DNA of 64,000 nt from Propioniciclava tarda (GTDB lineage: Bacteria > Actinomycetota > Actinomycetes > Propionibacteriales > Propionibacteriaceae), in the NCBI RefSeq assembly GCF_900182665.1, contig NZ_FXTL01000005.1:79680-143679 (forward strand), given 5' to 3'. The notes beneath the pieces are model-generated. The model saw nothing but the letters and a program-made list of their open reading frames with translations, was not told the origin of the DNA and searched no databases. Below are positions 47,321 through 55,925 of the stretch, piece by piece; positions within the stretch are counted from its first letter, which is position 1, and every line of letters begins with the position of its first letter. The position numbers and the translations under genes are program-made.

Positions 47321-48517
47321 GTGCTTGCAATCGTTGCGCCGGGTCAAGGCGCTCAGACCCCCGGATTCCTCACGCCCTGGCTTGAACTGCCGACTTTCGC
47401 CACGCGGCTCGCCTGGCTGTCGACGGTCGCCGGCATCGACCTCGTCCACTACGGAACCGAGGCGGACGCCGAGACGATCAGGGACACCGCGATCGCCCAG
47501 CCCCTGCTGGTCGCTGCCGGGATGCTGGCCGCCTTGGAATTGTTCCCAAGCCCCGCCGACGGCTTCCGCCGCACCGGCGTCGCGGCTGGCCACTCGGTCG
47601 GCGAGATCACCGCAGCAGGCGCCGCCGGGGTCCTGTCGGGCGAGCAAGCGATGGTCTTCGTCCGGGAGCGCGGGCTCGGCATGGCCGAGGCGTCCGCATT
47701 GACCCCCACCACGATGGCCGCGGTCGTCCGTGGCGACGCCGACGAGGTGCTGGCCGCGATCGAGGCGGCGGGCTGCGTGGCCGCCAACAACAACGGCGCG
47801 GGTCAGCTCGTGGCTGCGGGCACGGTCGAGCAGATCGCGGACCTGGCCGCCCACCAGCCCAAGGGTGCCCGCGTGGTCCCGCTCTCGGTCGCCGGCGCCT
47901 TCCACACCCACCACATGCAGCCGGGCCAGGATCGCCTGGAGCGCCTCGCCCCGGCCATCTCCACCCACGACCCGCGCGTGCCCCTGCTGTCCAACGCCAA
48001 CGGCGACGCCGTCGCCAGCGGGCGCGACTACCTCAAGCGCCTGGTCGGCCAGATCACCAGCCCTGTCCGCTGGGACCTGTGCATGGAGACGATGATCCAG
48101 ATGGGCGTCACCGGGCTCCTCGAGTTGCCTCCCGCCGGCACGCTCACGGGGATCGCCAAGCGCAACATGCCTGGCGTCGAGGTCTTCGCCCTCAACGCTC
48201 CTGACCAACTGGCCGAGGCACGCTCCTTCGTCGAGCGGCACAGCGACACCGAAGCCCATCACAACCGCTCCGCGAACGTCGCCTGGATGATGGCCACGTC
48301 GCCCGCCAAGGGCGAGCTGACCATCGCCGAGGGCGCCGGCGTGGACGCCGACGTCCCGAGCGGCGCCGTGATTGGCACCGTGACCAACACCCTCGGCGAC
48401 CACGAGATCGTCGCCCAACACGGCGGACGCATCCTCGAATGGCTCGTCGAATCCGACGACATTGTTCGTCCCGGACAGCCCGTAGCCCGCCTCTACCCCC
48501 GGACGGAATCCCTGTGA
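47321..48517 (+). CDS. fabD: Malonyl-CoA:ACP transacylase with C-terminal biotinyl/lipoyl-like domain
   Basis: 398 residues. The first ~310 are FabD, which loads malonate on ACP: IVAPGQGAQ, nucleophile Ser in AGHSVGEITAAG and His in VAGAFHTHHM. A standard FabD ends here. The extra ~85 residues resemble a biotinyl/lipoyl carrier fold: ATSPAKGELTIAEGAGVDA, then GTVTNTLGDHEIVAQHGGRILEWLVESDDIVRPGQPVARLYP. Where carriers have the MKM attachment Lys, this has TLGD, so it should not be biotinylated. GTG at 47321 follows aaggatt. Confidence 0.92.
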   Translation: MLAIVAPGQGAQTPGFLTPWLELPTFATRLAWLSTVAGIDLVHYGTEADAETIRDTAIAQPLLVAAGMLAALELFPSPADGFRRTGVAAGHSVGEITAAGAAGVLSGEQAMVFVRERGLGMAEASALTPTTMAAVVRGDADEVLAAIEAAGCVAANNNGAGQLVAAGTVEQIADLAAHQPKGARVVPLSVAGAFHTHHMQPGQDRLERLAPAISTHDPRVPLLSNANGDAVASGRDYLKRLVGQITSPVRWDLCMETMIQMGVTGLLELPPAGTLTGIAKRNMPGVEVFALNAPDQLAEARSFVERHSDTEAHHNRSANVAWMMATSPAKGELTIAEGAGVDADVPSGAVIGTVTNTLGDHEIVAQHGGRILEWLVESDDIVRPGQPVARLYPRTESL

Positions 48518-49506
48518 CGGTCAACGCCAGCAGCGGCGGGCCCTTCGCCCGCGTCCTCTCCATCGCCTCCGCGGTGCCAAGCCGGGTCGTCGACAACGCC
48601 GAGATGTGCACCTACATCGACAGCTCCGACGAGTGGATCCAGCAGCGCACCGGCATCGTCGAGCGCCGTTGGGTCGCCGAGGGCGAGGACGCCGAATCCC
48701 TCGCCATGGACGCCGCCACGAAGGCGATCGAGCGGGCCGGACTGACGGCGTCCGACATCGATGCCGTCATCGTCTCGACCGTCTCGCACTTCAAGCAGAC
48801 CCCCGGCCTGGCTCCGAAGCTGGCCGCGAAACTCGGCACCGACGGTGCCGCCGCCTTCGACATCTCCGCCGCCTGCGCGGGCTTCTGCTACGGGATCGCG
48901 ATGGGTGAGTCCCTCGTCCGCTCCGGGGCGGCCAAGAAGGCCCTCGTCATCGGCGTGGAGACCCTGTCGAAGCTCACCGACCTCCACGATCGCACCACCG
49001 CCTTCCTGTTCGCCGACGGCGCCGGGGCCGCGGTGATCGGGGCGTCCGACACCAACGGCATCGGACCGGTCGTCTGGGGCTCCGACGGCGAGCAGTCGGG
49101 CGTGATCGACCAGAACGTCGACCTGCTCGAGTCCGGACGCACCGGCGTCCCGGCCGTGCTCACCATGGAAGGCCAGGCCGTCTTCCGCTGGGCGACCGGC
49201 TTCATCGCGGACGCCGCACGGCGCACGTTGGCCGTCTCCGGCGTGGACGCCACCGAACTGGACGTCTTTGCGCCCCACCAGGCGAACAACCGCATCACGG
49301 ACTCGATGCTGCGTCACCTCAAGCTGCCGAGCACCGTCAAGGTGGCCCGCACCATCAAGACGATGGGCAACAACTCGGCCGCGTCCATCCCGATCGCCCT
49401 CGACTCGATGTTGGCGTCGGGCGAGGCCAAGTCGGGCGACAAGGCCCTCATCATCGGCTTCGGAGCCGGGCTCGTGTACGCGGGCCAGGTCATCGAGCTG
49501 CCCTGA
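48514..49506 (+). CDS. fabH: 3-oxoacyl-ACP synthase III
   Basis: A 330-residue KAS III that starts fatty-acid chains by condensing acyl-CoA with malonyl-ACP. The Cys-His-Asn triad is in ISAACAGFCYG, APHQANNRI and GNNSAASIP. Branched primers are common substrates in Actinobacteria, but specificity cannot be read here. GTG at 48514 overlaps the fabD stop (GTGA). Confidence 0.96.
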   Translation: MTVNASSGGPFARVLSIASAVPSRVVDNAEMCTYIDSSDEWIQQRTGIVERRWVAEGEDAESLAMDAATKAIERAGLTASDIDAVIVSTVSHFKQTPGLAPKLAAKLGTDGAAAFDISAACAGFCYGIAMGESLVRSGAAKKALVIGVETLSKLTDLHDRTTAFLFADGAGAAVIGASDTNGIGPVVWGSDGEQSGVIDQNVDLLESGRTGVPAVLTMEGQAVFRWATGFIADAARRTLAVSGVDATELDVFAPHQANNRITDSMLRHLKLPSTVKVARTIKTMGNNSAASIPIALDSMLASGEAKSGDKALIIGFGAGLVYAGQVIELP

Positions 49507-49575
49507 TAGACGTACCGGCGCCGACGGCGTCCGGTGAAGACAACAAACCCAACCCAAAGAAGCAAGGAGAAGGCC

Positions 49576-49818
49576 ATGGCCACCACCGAAGAGATCCGCA
49601 CCTCGCTCGCCGAGCTGGTCAACGACGTCGCCGGCGTGCCCGTCGAGGACGTTCAGCTCGACAAGTCGTTCACCGAGGACCTCGACGTCGACTCCCTGGC
49701 GATGGTCGAGATCATCGTCGGCTGCGAGGAGAAGTTCGGCGTCACCATCCCCGATGAGGACTCCAAGAAGCTCAAGACCGTGGGCGACGCCGTCGCCTAC
49801 ATCGAGAGCCACCAGTAA
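49576..49818 (+). CDS. acpP: Acyl carrier protein
   Basis: An 80-residue acidic carrier. The phosphopantetheine Ser is in DLDVDSLAMVEIIVGCEEKFGV. ATG at 49576 follows aaggagaaggcc, much stronger than neighbouring sites, consistent with the high ACP level needed. It lies between fabH and fabF, as usual. Confidence 0.97.
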   Translation: MATTEEIRTSLAELVNDVAGVPVEDVQLDKSFTEDLDVDSLAMVEIIVGCEEKFGVTIPDEDSKKLKTVGDAVAYIESHQ

Positions 49819-49825
49819 TCCGACG

Positions 49826-49859
49826 CCCCGCGGCCCGGCGCTGTCGCCCGGCCGCGGGG
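49826..49859 (+). other. Intercistronic hairpin between acpP and fabF
   Basis: A 15-base arm ccccgcggcccggcg pairs with cgcccggccgcgggg, with one mismatch and loop ctgt, seven bases after the acpP stop. It probably makes acpP mRNA more stable or more abundant than fabF mRNA. Confidence 0.6.
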
Positions 49860-49893
49860 TCACCCTCCGCCCAGCTCGAACGAAGGACTTCTC

Positions 49894-51144
49894 ATGACCG
49901 ACGTCGTCATCACCGGCATGGGGGCAACGACCCCCTTGGGCGGCGATCTCGCCTCGACCTGGGCGGGCATGCTCGCCGGCCGCTCCGGGGTCGTGACCAT
50001 CACCGAAGACTGGGCGGAACCGCTCGCCGTCCGGATCGCCGGCCGCTGCGCCGTCGACCCGGCCGAGAAGATCGACCGCGTGAAGGCTCGCCGGCTCGAC
50101 CGCTCGACGCAGGTCGGGCTGGTCGCCGCGGAGGAGGCCTGGCTGGACGCGGGCTTCGGCCTCGGCGAGGACAACCCCGTCGACCGAGATCGGCTCGCCG
50201 TCTGTTTCGGCAGCGGCATCGGCGGACTGCATTCCACCTTGTCGAACTGGGACGCCCTGGTCGACAAGGGCGCGCGCCGGGTCAGCCCCTACACGATCCC
50301 CATGCTCATGACCAACGCCCCGGCGGCCAACATCGGCCTGCTGCTGGGCGCCCGCGCCTCGGTCCGGACGATGGTCTCGGCCTGCGCGTCCGCCAATGAC
50401 TCGATCGCGCTGGCCATCGACGAGATCCGCCTCGGCCGCGCCGACGTGGTGCTGACGGGCGGCTCCGAGGCCACGATCCTGCCGCTGCCGATCGCCGCGT
50501 TCTCGCAGATGCAGGCGCTCAGCAAGCGCAACGACGATCCCGCCGCGGCGTCCCGGCCGTGGGACAAGGGCCGCGACGGATTCGTCCTGGCCGAGGGTGC
50601 GGCGGCGCTGGTGCTCGAGTCGCTCGAGCACGCGCTGGCCCGCGGTGCCCGCATCTACGGCACGGTGGCGGGCGCCGGCGTGAGCGCCGACAGCCACGAC
50701 ATCGTCCAGCCGGACCCCGCCGGCGGTGGGCAGTCCTCGGCGATGCTCAAGGCCATCCGCGATGCCGGACTCACGGCGTCCGATATCAAGCATGTGAACG
50801 CCCACGGCACGTCGACGCCGCAGGGCGACGTGACGGAGGCCCACTCGGTCGGACGCGCGCTCGGGTCGGCTGTCGACGGCTGTGTGGTCACCTCGACCAA
50901 GTCGATGACGGGCCACCTGCTGGGCGCGGCTGGCGCGGTCGAGTCGATCGCGACCGTGCTGGCGCTCTACCACCGTCAGGTGCCCCCGACGATCAACCTC
51001 GACGATCCCGAGGACGGCCTCGGCATCGACATCGCGACCGCGGTGCGTCCGCTGCCCGTAGGCGACCTCGCCGCCCTGAACAACAGCTTCGGCTTCGGCG
51101 GCCACAACGTGGCCATCGCGTTCAGCAACGCCAACATTCGCTGA
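49894..51144 (+). CDS. fabF: 3-oxoacyl-ACP synthase II
   Basis: A 416-residue elongating condensing enzyme. The active-site Cys is in MVSACASAND and the two His are in NAHGTSTPQGD and SMTGHLLGAAGAVE. The ending FGFGGHNVAIAF is standard. ATG at 49894 follows aaggacttctc. Confidence 0.97.
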   Translation: MTDVVITGMGATTPLGGDLASTWAGMLAGRSGVVTITEDWAEPLAVRIAGRCAVDPAEKIDRVKARRLDRSTQVGLVAAEEAWLDAGFGLGEDNPVDRDRLAVCFGSGIGGLHSTLSNWDALVDKGARRVSPYTIPMLMTNAPAANIGLLLGARASVRTMVSACASANDSIALAIDEIRLGRADVVLTGGSEATILPLPIAAFSQMQALSKRNDDPAAASRPWDKGRDGFVLAEGAAALVLESLEHALARGARIYGTVAGAGVSADSHDIVQPDPAGGGQSSAMLKAIRDAGLTASDIKHVNAHGTSTPQGDVTEAHSVGRALGSAVDGCVVTSTKSMTGHLLGAAGAVESIATVLALYHRQVPPTINLDDPEDGLGIDIATAVRPLPVGDLAALNNSFGFGGHNVAIAFSNANIR

Positions 51145-51150
51145 GCGTCC

Positions 51151-51167
51151 GGACGCCGCCGGCGTCC
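51151..51167 (+). other. Small intercistronic hairpin between fabF and accD
   Basis: A 7-bp perfect stem ggacgcc-gcc-ggcgtcc, immediately preceded by another gcgtcc copy (51145). It lies seven bases after the fabF stop and is built from inverted copies of the abundant hexamer. Its function is unknown; mRNA processing or stability is possible. Confidence 0.5.
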
Positions 51168-51203
51168 GCATGCCCGCACGACTTTCGATCCCAGGAGTAG
51201 CCG

Positions 51204-52625
51204 ATGACCACCGAAGCCCCCGCCAAGCCCCCGCGCGTGCCGCGCGAGGAGGATCCGCGCAACCCCAACGTCCGGCTCGCCGCCCTGTTCGACGAGGGCT
51301 CGCTGCAGCTCATCACCGAGGACGACGGGTCCGGCATGCTGGCCGGGCACGGCACCATCAAGGGCTCCCCCGCCGTCGCCTTCTGCTCGGACGCGACGGT
51401 CATGGGCGGAGCGATGGGCACGGTCGGCTGCAAGGTCGTCGTCGAGGCCTACCGCCGCGCCATGGTCGACCGGGTCCCGGTGATCGGCATCTGGCACTCG
51501 GGCGGCGCGCGGCTGGGCGACGGCGTCCTGTCGTTGCACGGCGTGGGCGAGATCTTCCACGCGATGACGCAGGCGTCCGGCAAGATCCCGCAGATCTCGG
51601 TGGTCCTGGGCGCCGCTGCCGGCGGCGCCGCCTACGGGCCGGCGCTGACCGACGTGGTCATCATGGCCGCCACCGGACGCATCTTCGTGACCGGACCCGA
51701 CGTCGTCCGCTCCGTCACCGGCGAAAACGTCGACATGGAGCGGCTCGGCGGCGTCGACACCCACGCCCGTCGTTCGGGAGTCGTCCACATCACGGCCGAG
51801 AACGAGGCGGACGCCTTCGCCTCGGCCCGCAAGGTCGTCGACCTGCTCGCCGCCCAGGGTGGCGTCGCGCGTCAGGTCGAGGACGTCGACCTCGCCGCGC
51901 TGCTGCCGGAGTCGCCGAAGCGCGCCTACGACGTGCATCCGCTGGTCAAGGGCCTGTTGGACGACGGCTCCTGGATCGAACTGCACGGACGCTGGGCGCC
52001 GAACATCACCACCGGCTGGGGACGCCTCGGCGGACGGACGGTCGGCATCATCGCCAACAACCCCCTGCGCCTGGGCGGCTGCCTCGATTCGCTGAGCGCC
52101 GAGAAGGCGTCCCGGTTCGTCCAGCTGTGCGACGCGTTCGGCGTCCCGCTGGTCGTGCTGGTGGACGTCCCCGGCTACCTGCCGGGCGTCGGCCAGGAGT
52201 GGGAGGGCGTGGTCCGCCGCGGCGCGAAGCTGCTGCATGCGTTCGCCCAGGCCGTCGTGCCGCGCGTCACGGTCGTCACCCGCAAGGCTTACGGCGGCGC
52301 CTACATCGCCATGAACTCGCGCTCGCTGGGCGCGACGAAGGTGTTCGCCTGGCCGGGTGCCGAGGTCGCGGTGATGGGTCCGGTCGCGGCCATCCGCATC
52401 CTGCACCGTCGCAAGCTGGCCGAAGTGGCGCCGGATCAACTGGCGGCTGTCGAGGCCCAGCTGGCCGACGAGCACTCCAAGGCCGCCGGCGGCGTCGACA
52501 CCGCGATCGAGATCGGGGTCGTCGACGCGATGGTCGATCCCGGGCTCACGCGTTCGACGCTAGCCGCCGCGATCCGCGACGCCGACAACGGCGTCCGCGG
52601 AAGCCACACCAACATCCCGCTCTGA
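51204..52625 (+). CDS. accD: Acyl-CoA carboxylase carboxyltransferase subunit
   Basis: A 473-residue carboxyltransferase that makes malonyl-CoA (or a related product) from a carboxybiotin donor. Features are HSGGARLGDGVLSLHGVGEIFHAMTQASG, VVLGAAAGGAAYGPALTD, PGYLPGVGQEWEGVVRRGAKLL and RKAYGGAYIAMNSRSLGA. N- and C-terminal crotonase-like halves are fused, as in the actinobacterial AccD/PccB type. Its place at the end of the fab operon recalls mycobacterial accD6. ATG at 51204 follows caggag. Confidence 0.95.
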   Translation: MTTEAPAKPPRVPREEDPRNPNVRLAALFDEGSLQLITEDDGSGMLAGHGTIKGSPAVAFCSDATVMGGAMGTVGCKVVVEAYRRAMVDRVPVIGIWHSGGARLGDGVLSLHGVGEIFHAMTQASGKIPQISVVLGAAAGGAAYGPALTDVVIMAATGRIFVTGPDVVRSVTGENVDMERLGGVDTHARRSGVVHITAENEADAFASARKVVDLLAAQGGVARQVEDVDLAALLPESPKRAYDVHPLVKGLLDDGSWIELHGRWAPNITTGWGRLGGRTVGIIANNPLRLGGCLDSLSAEKASRFVQLCDAFGVPLVVLVDVPGYLPGVGQEWEGVVRRGAKLLHAFAQAVVPRVTVVTRKAYGGAYIAMNSRSLGATKVFAWPGAEVAVMGPVAAIRILHRRKLAEVAPDQLAAVEAQLADEHSKAAGGVDTAIEIGVVDAMVDPGLTRSTLAAAIRDADNGVRGSHTNIPL

Positions 52626-52651
52626 TCCGGGTGGGCTTAGCCTCCCTCGGT

Positions 52652-53578
52652 GTGACGAGCCGTTCCAGCCTGCTGCGCGGGCACAGCCTGGTGGTGGCGT
52701 CCGCGGTCGGGTTCGGCGTCATGCCGTACTTCGCGTTGGACGCCTACGCTGCCGGCCTGACGCCCACCGCGCTCCTGGCCTACCGGTTCGGGATCGCGGC
52801 GGTGCTCATCTGGGGCTTCCTCGCCGTCACCGGACGCCTGGAGCTTCCGTCGCGGCGGCTGCTCGTGGCGGGCACCGTCCTGGGGCTGTCGTACGCGGCG
52901 ATGTCGGAGATGTTCTTCAACTCGGTCCGATTCTTGCCGCCGGCGCTCACCGGCCTGCTGCTCTACGCCTATCCGGCGTTGGTGGCGCTGACGACCGGCG
53001 TGCTGGCACGACGCGCCCCGTCGCGGCGGGTGCTGATGGCCCTGGCGCTGAGCGTGGCGGGCATCCTGCTCACCGTCGCCCCCGGACAGCTGAACCTCGG
53101 CCCGCAGGCGGCGCTCGGGTTCGCGTTCGGGCTGGCCGCGCCGGTCATCTACACCGGCTACATCGTGTTCAGCGGCTATCACGCCGCAGACCTGCCCGCC
53201 TGGCCGTTGACCGGAGTGGTCACCCTGGTCGCCGCGGTGGCGCTGAGCATCATGGGCGTCAGCACCGGGGGCCTGCAGGTGCCGCCGCCCGTCGACGCGT
53301 GGCGCCCGGTGCTGCTGGTGGCGGTGGTGTCGACCGTGTTGGCGATCTCGGCCTTCCTGGCTGGCGTGGGGCTGATTGGTCCGACGCGGGCCAGCATCAT
53401 CAGCACCGTCGAGCCGGTCGCGAACCTGCTGGTCGGCGTCCTGTTCTACGGCTACCTGCTGTCCGCGGGCCAAGTCGTGGGCACCGGACTCGTGCTCGGC
53501 GGGGCCGCCCTCGCCATGCTCGCCGGACGCGTCCCGGGGGCACACGACCCGCACGTCCCCGGCGCAGAGGCCGCCTAA
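52652..53578 (+). CDS. EamA/DMT-family permease
   Basis: A 308-residue protein with about ten hydrophobic helices in two EamA repeats (VVASAVGFGVMPYFALDAY and GFAFGLAAPVIYTGYIVF start the halves). The signature STVEPVANLLVGVLFYGYLLS is near the end. The substrate is unknown; drug/metabolite exporters are the general group. GTG at 52652 is favoured by length, but an in-frame GTG at 52631 is possible and neither has a good ribosome site. It converges with DUF3145, overlapping by four bases. Confidence 0.88.
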   Translation: MTSRSSLLRGHSLVVASAVGFGVMPYFALDAYAAGLTPTALLAYRFGIAAVLIWGFLAVTGRLELPSRRLLVAGTVLGLSYAAMSEMFFNSVRFLPPALTGLLLYAYPALVALTTGVLARRAPSRRVLMALALSVAGILLTVAPGQLNLGPQAALGFAFGLAAPVIYTGYIVFSGYHAADLPAWPLTGVVTLVAAVALSIMGVSTGGLQVPPPVDAWRPVLLVAVVSTVLAISAFLAGVGLIGPTRASIISTVEPVANLLVGVLFYGYLLSAGQVVGTGLVLGGAALAMLAGRVPGAHDPHVPGAEAA

Positions 53579-54072
53579 CCCACGCGGTGCAGCCAGCGAA
53601 CGCCGGAGTCGTCCGCCACGCCCGCGCGGAAGACGTCGAGCTCGTCGTCCCAGGGTGCACCCAGCAGGACGTCCAACGCGCGCCGCAGCTCGGCCGGGTC
53701 GCGGTGGGCGAACATGGCCTGGCGAAGCCTCTCCTCATGGACCAGGACGTCGCCGTTGCGGCTGACGGCGGCCTGGAAGACCCCCAGGGCCGGCGTGTAG
53801 GAGTACCGGACGCCCTCCGACGTTGCCGTGGCGTCCTCGGTCACCTCGAAGCGGACGCGATCCCAACGCTTCATGGCGCTCGCCATCGCGGACGCCGTGC
53901 CGATGGGTCCGCGCCAGGACGCCTCGGCGCGATAGGTGCCCCGCTCGGCGGGCTGAGGCGTCCAGTGCAGCTCGGCCGACGCGCCCAGGGTCGCGCTCAA
54001 CGCCCACTCGATGTGCGGGCACAGCGCAGACGGCGCGGAGTGGATCGAAACCACGCCCCGTGTCGTTGTCAT
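53575..54072 (-). CDS. DUF3145 family protein
   Basis: A 165-residue actinobacterial protein of unknown function, recognised by TTTRGVVSIHSAPSALCPHIEWAL and the later WKGPIGT-like SWRGPIGTASAMASAM. The gene often lies beside the fab cluster. ATG at 54072 follows ggaggagacgtc. No catalytic motif is visible. Confidence 0.88.
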   Translation of the reverse strand: MTTTRGVVSIHSAPSALCPHIEWALSATLGASAELHWTPQPAERGTYRAEASWRGPIGTASAMASAMKRWDRVRFEVTEDATATSEGVRYSYTPALGVFQAAVSRNGDVLVHEERLRQAMFAHRDPAELRRALDVLLGAPWDDELDVFRAGVADDSGVRWLHRVG

Positions 54073-54215
54073 GACGTCTCCTCCGATGAGTGCTGCCTTC
54101 CCCTGCTCCACTCATCGGCGATGCCGTTCAGCCATTGTGCACCAGCACGTCGGATTGGCAATAGCCCGCGGGATTCCCGACCGCGGCGCACGGCGGCCAC
54201 GGAGCGCCCTTCAGC

Positions 54216-54250
54216 GCCTCACGGCTTCAACGAGAGGGACGCCGTGAGGC
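54216..54250 (-). terminator. Hairpin at the end of recN
   Basis: A perfect 10-bp stem gcctcacggc/gccgtgaggc with a 15-base loop that contains the recN stop codon. It is likely the terminator of the long tlyA-nadK-recN unit, though no U tract follows. Confidence 0.5.
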
Positions 54251-55924
54251 CCGTCGCGCCGCCTGCAGCAGCTCCTCGGCGTGTCGCCGAGCGGCGTCCG
54301 TGCCGTCGAGGCCCGCCATCATGCGAGCCAGTTCGTCCACCCGTTCGGTCACCGTCACCTCGCGGACGCCGGCCGTCGTCACCTGCCCGTCGTCGGCTTT
54401 CTCCACGACGTAGTGGCGATCCGCAAAGGCCGCGACCTGGGCCAGGTGGGTGACGACGATCACCTGAGCGTGCTCCGCGAGACGCGCGAGGCGGCGTCCG
54501 ATCTCGAGCGCAACCGCGCCGCCGACCCCGGCGTCCACCTCGTCGAAGACGAACGTGCGTCCGGTGCTGTCGGCAGCGAGGACGACCTCGAGGGCTAGCC
54601 GGACGCGCGACAGCTCACCTCCGGACGCCACTCGCGCGAGCGGCGCCGGCGCTGATCCGGGGTTGGCGCTGAACAGCAGCTGGACGTGGTCGGCGCCCCA
54701 CGGTCCGCGCTCGAAAGGCGCGAGGTCGAAGCGCAGTGACGCTTTGGGCATCGCCAAGGCCGCGAGTTCGGCTTCGACGAGACCCTTGAGCGTGGACGCC
54801 GCCGCGGTGCGCAGGGCGGTCAGGCGGCCCGCGCGCTCGTCGAGGGCTCCGTCGAGGTGGCCAATCTCGTCTGCCAACTCGGCGATGCGCTCATCGCCCC
54901 CGCGGAGCGCGTCCACGCGCGCGGCGGCGTCCCGACCCCACGCGAGCACGTCGTCGACGGTCGAGCCGTAGCGTCGCGTCAGGCCTTGGAGAGCGGCGAG
55001 CCGGGACGCGATCCATTCCAGGCGTGCGGGGTCGGCGTCCAATCCGGCGAGGTACGACGAGAGGTCGGCCGCGACGTCTGCCAGGGCGTAGCCGGCCTCG
55101 GCGATGCGATCGACCAGGGGCGCGATGTCGGCGTCGGCGTCCGCGATGCCGGCGAGCGACTTCCGAGCCGTGCTCACCAGTCCCAGCGCGGTCGGGTGAT
55201 CGCCGGAATCGTCGTCGCCGGCCAGTGCCACGAGCGCCGAGCGGGCCGCGGCGCGCAGGTCGTCGACCGCCTGCAACCGTCGGGCCTCCGCGTGCAGGGC
55301 GACGTCCTCCCCTGACTGCGGGTCGGCCTTCTCGATCTCGGTGAGACCGAACTCGAGCATGGCCAGTTCGCGAGCCCGCTCGGCTGAGCGGGCGACCAAC
55401 GCCTCCCGCTCGGCGACCAGAGCACGGTGCCGGGCGTAGTCCGTCCGGTACTCGGCCAGCACGGCGGCCAGCTCTGCGCCCGCGAAGGCGTCCAGCACCT
55501 CCCGCTGGCGATCCGGGGAACCGAGCCGCAGCTGCTCCGACTGTCCGTGGATCGTGACGCGCTCGCCGATGACATCGGCCAGCGCCCCCAGCGGCACCTG
55601 CGCTCCGCCGACCAGCGCGCGCGAGCGGCTGGCCGTCAGCACCCGGGTGAGCAACACCTCGCCGTCGTCCAGTTCGCCGCCGAGCCCTTCGACCGCGTCG
55701 GCCATGTGAGCGTCCGCCCCGACCCGGCCTTCGACGAGGGCCCTGGACGCCCCATGCCGGATGAGCCGCGTCTCGGCCTTCTCGCCCAGCAAGAGGCCGA
55801 GCGAGCTGACCACCATGGTCTTGCCCGCACCGGTCTCACCGGTCACGGCCGTGAAGCCGGGACCGAGCTCGAGCACGGCGTCGTCGATGACGCCGAGAGA
55901 GGCAATCCGCAGTTGGGTGAGCAC
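54227..55924 (-). CDS. recN: DNA repair protein RecN
   Basis: A 565-residue SMC-like ATPase in double-strand break repair. Walker A is TGETGAGKTM near the start, the middle is coiled-coil, and the C-terminal part has the ABC signature VASGGELSRVRLALE and Walker B TFVFDEVDAGVGG. GTG at 55924 gives VLTQLRIASLGVIDDA and lies one base after the nadK stop with ggag upstream. Confidence 0.96.
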   Translation of the reverse strand: MLTQLRIASLGVIDDAVLELGPGFTAVTGETGAGKTMVVSSLGLLLGEKAETRLIRHGASRALVEGRVGADAHMADAVEGLGGELDDGEVLLTRVLTASRSRALVGGAQVPLGALADVIGERVTIHGQSEQLRLGSPDRQREVLDAFAGAELAAVLAEYRTDYARHRALVAEREALVARSAERARELAMLEFGLTEIEKADPQSGEDVALHAEARRLQAVDDLRAAARSALVALAGDDDSGDHPTALGLVSTARKSLAGIADADADIAPLVDRIAEAGYALADVAADLSSYLAGLDADPARLEWIASRLAALQGLTRRYGSTVDDVLAWGRDAAARVDALRGGDERIAELADEIGHLDGALDERAGRLTALRTAAASTLKGLVEAELAALAMPKASLRFDLAPFERGPWGADHVQLLFSANPGSAPAPLARVASGGELSRVRLALEVVLAADSTGRTFVFDEVDAGVGGAVALEIGRRLARLAEHAQVIVVTHLAQVAAFADRHYVVEKADDGQVTTAGVREVTVTERVDELARMMAGLDGTDAARRHAEELLQAARRASRRPSR

Positions 55925-55925
55925 C

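Noticed and set aside
51170..53578. A single giant open frame across accD and the EamA gene
   Set aside because: The first half is an out-of-frame shadow of accD. The permease starts near 52,652.
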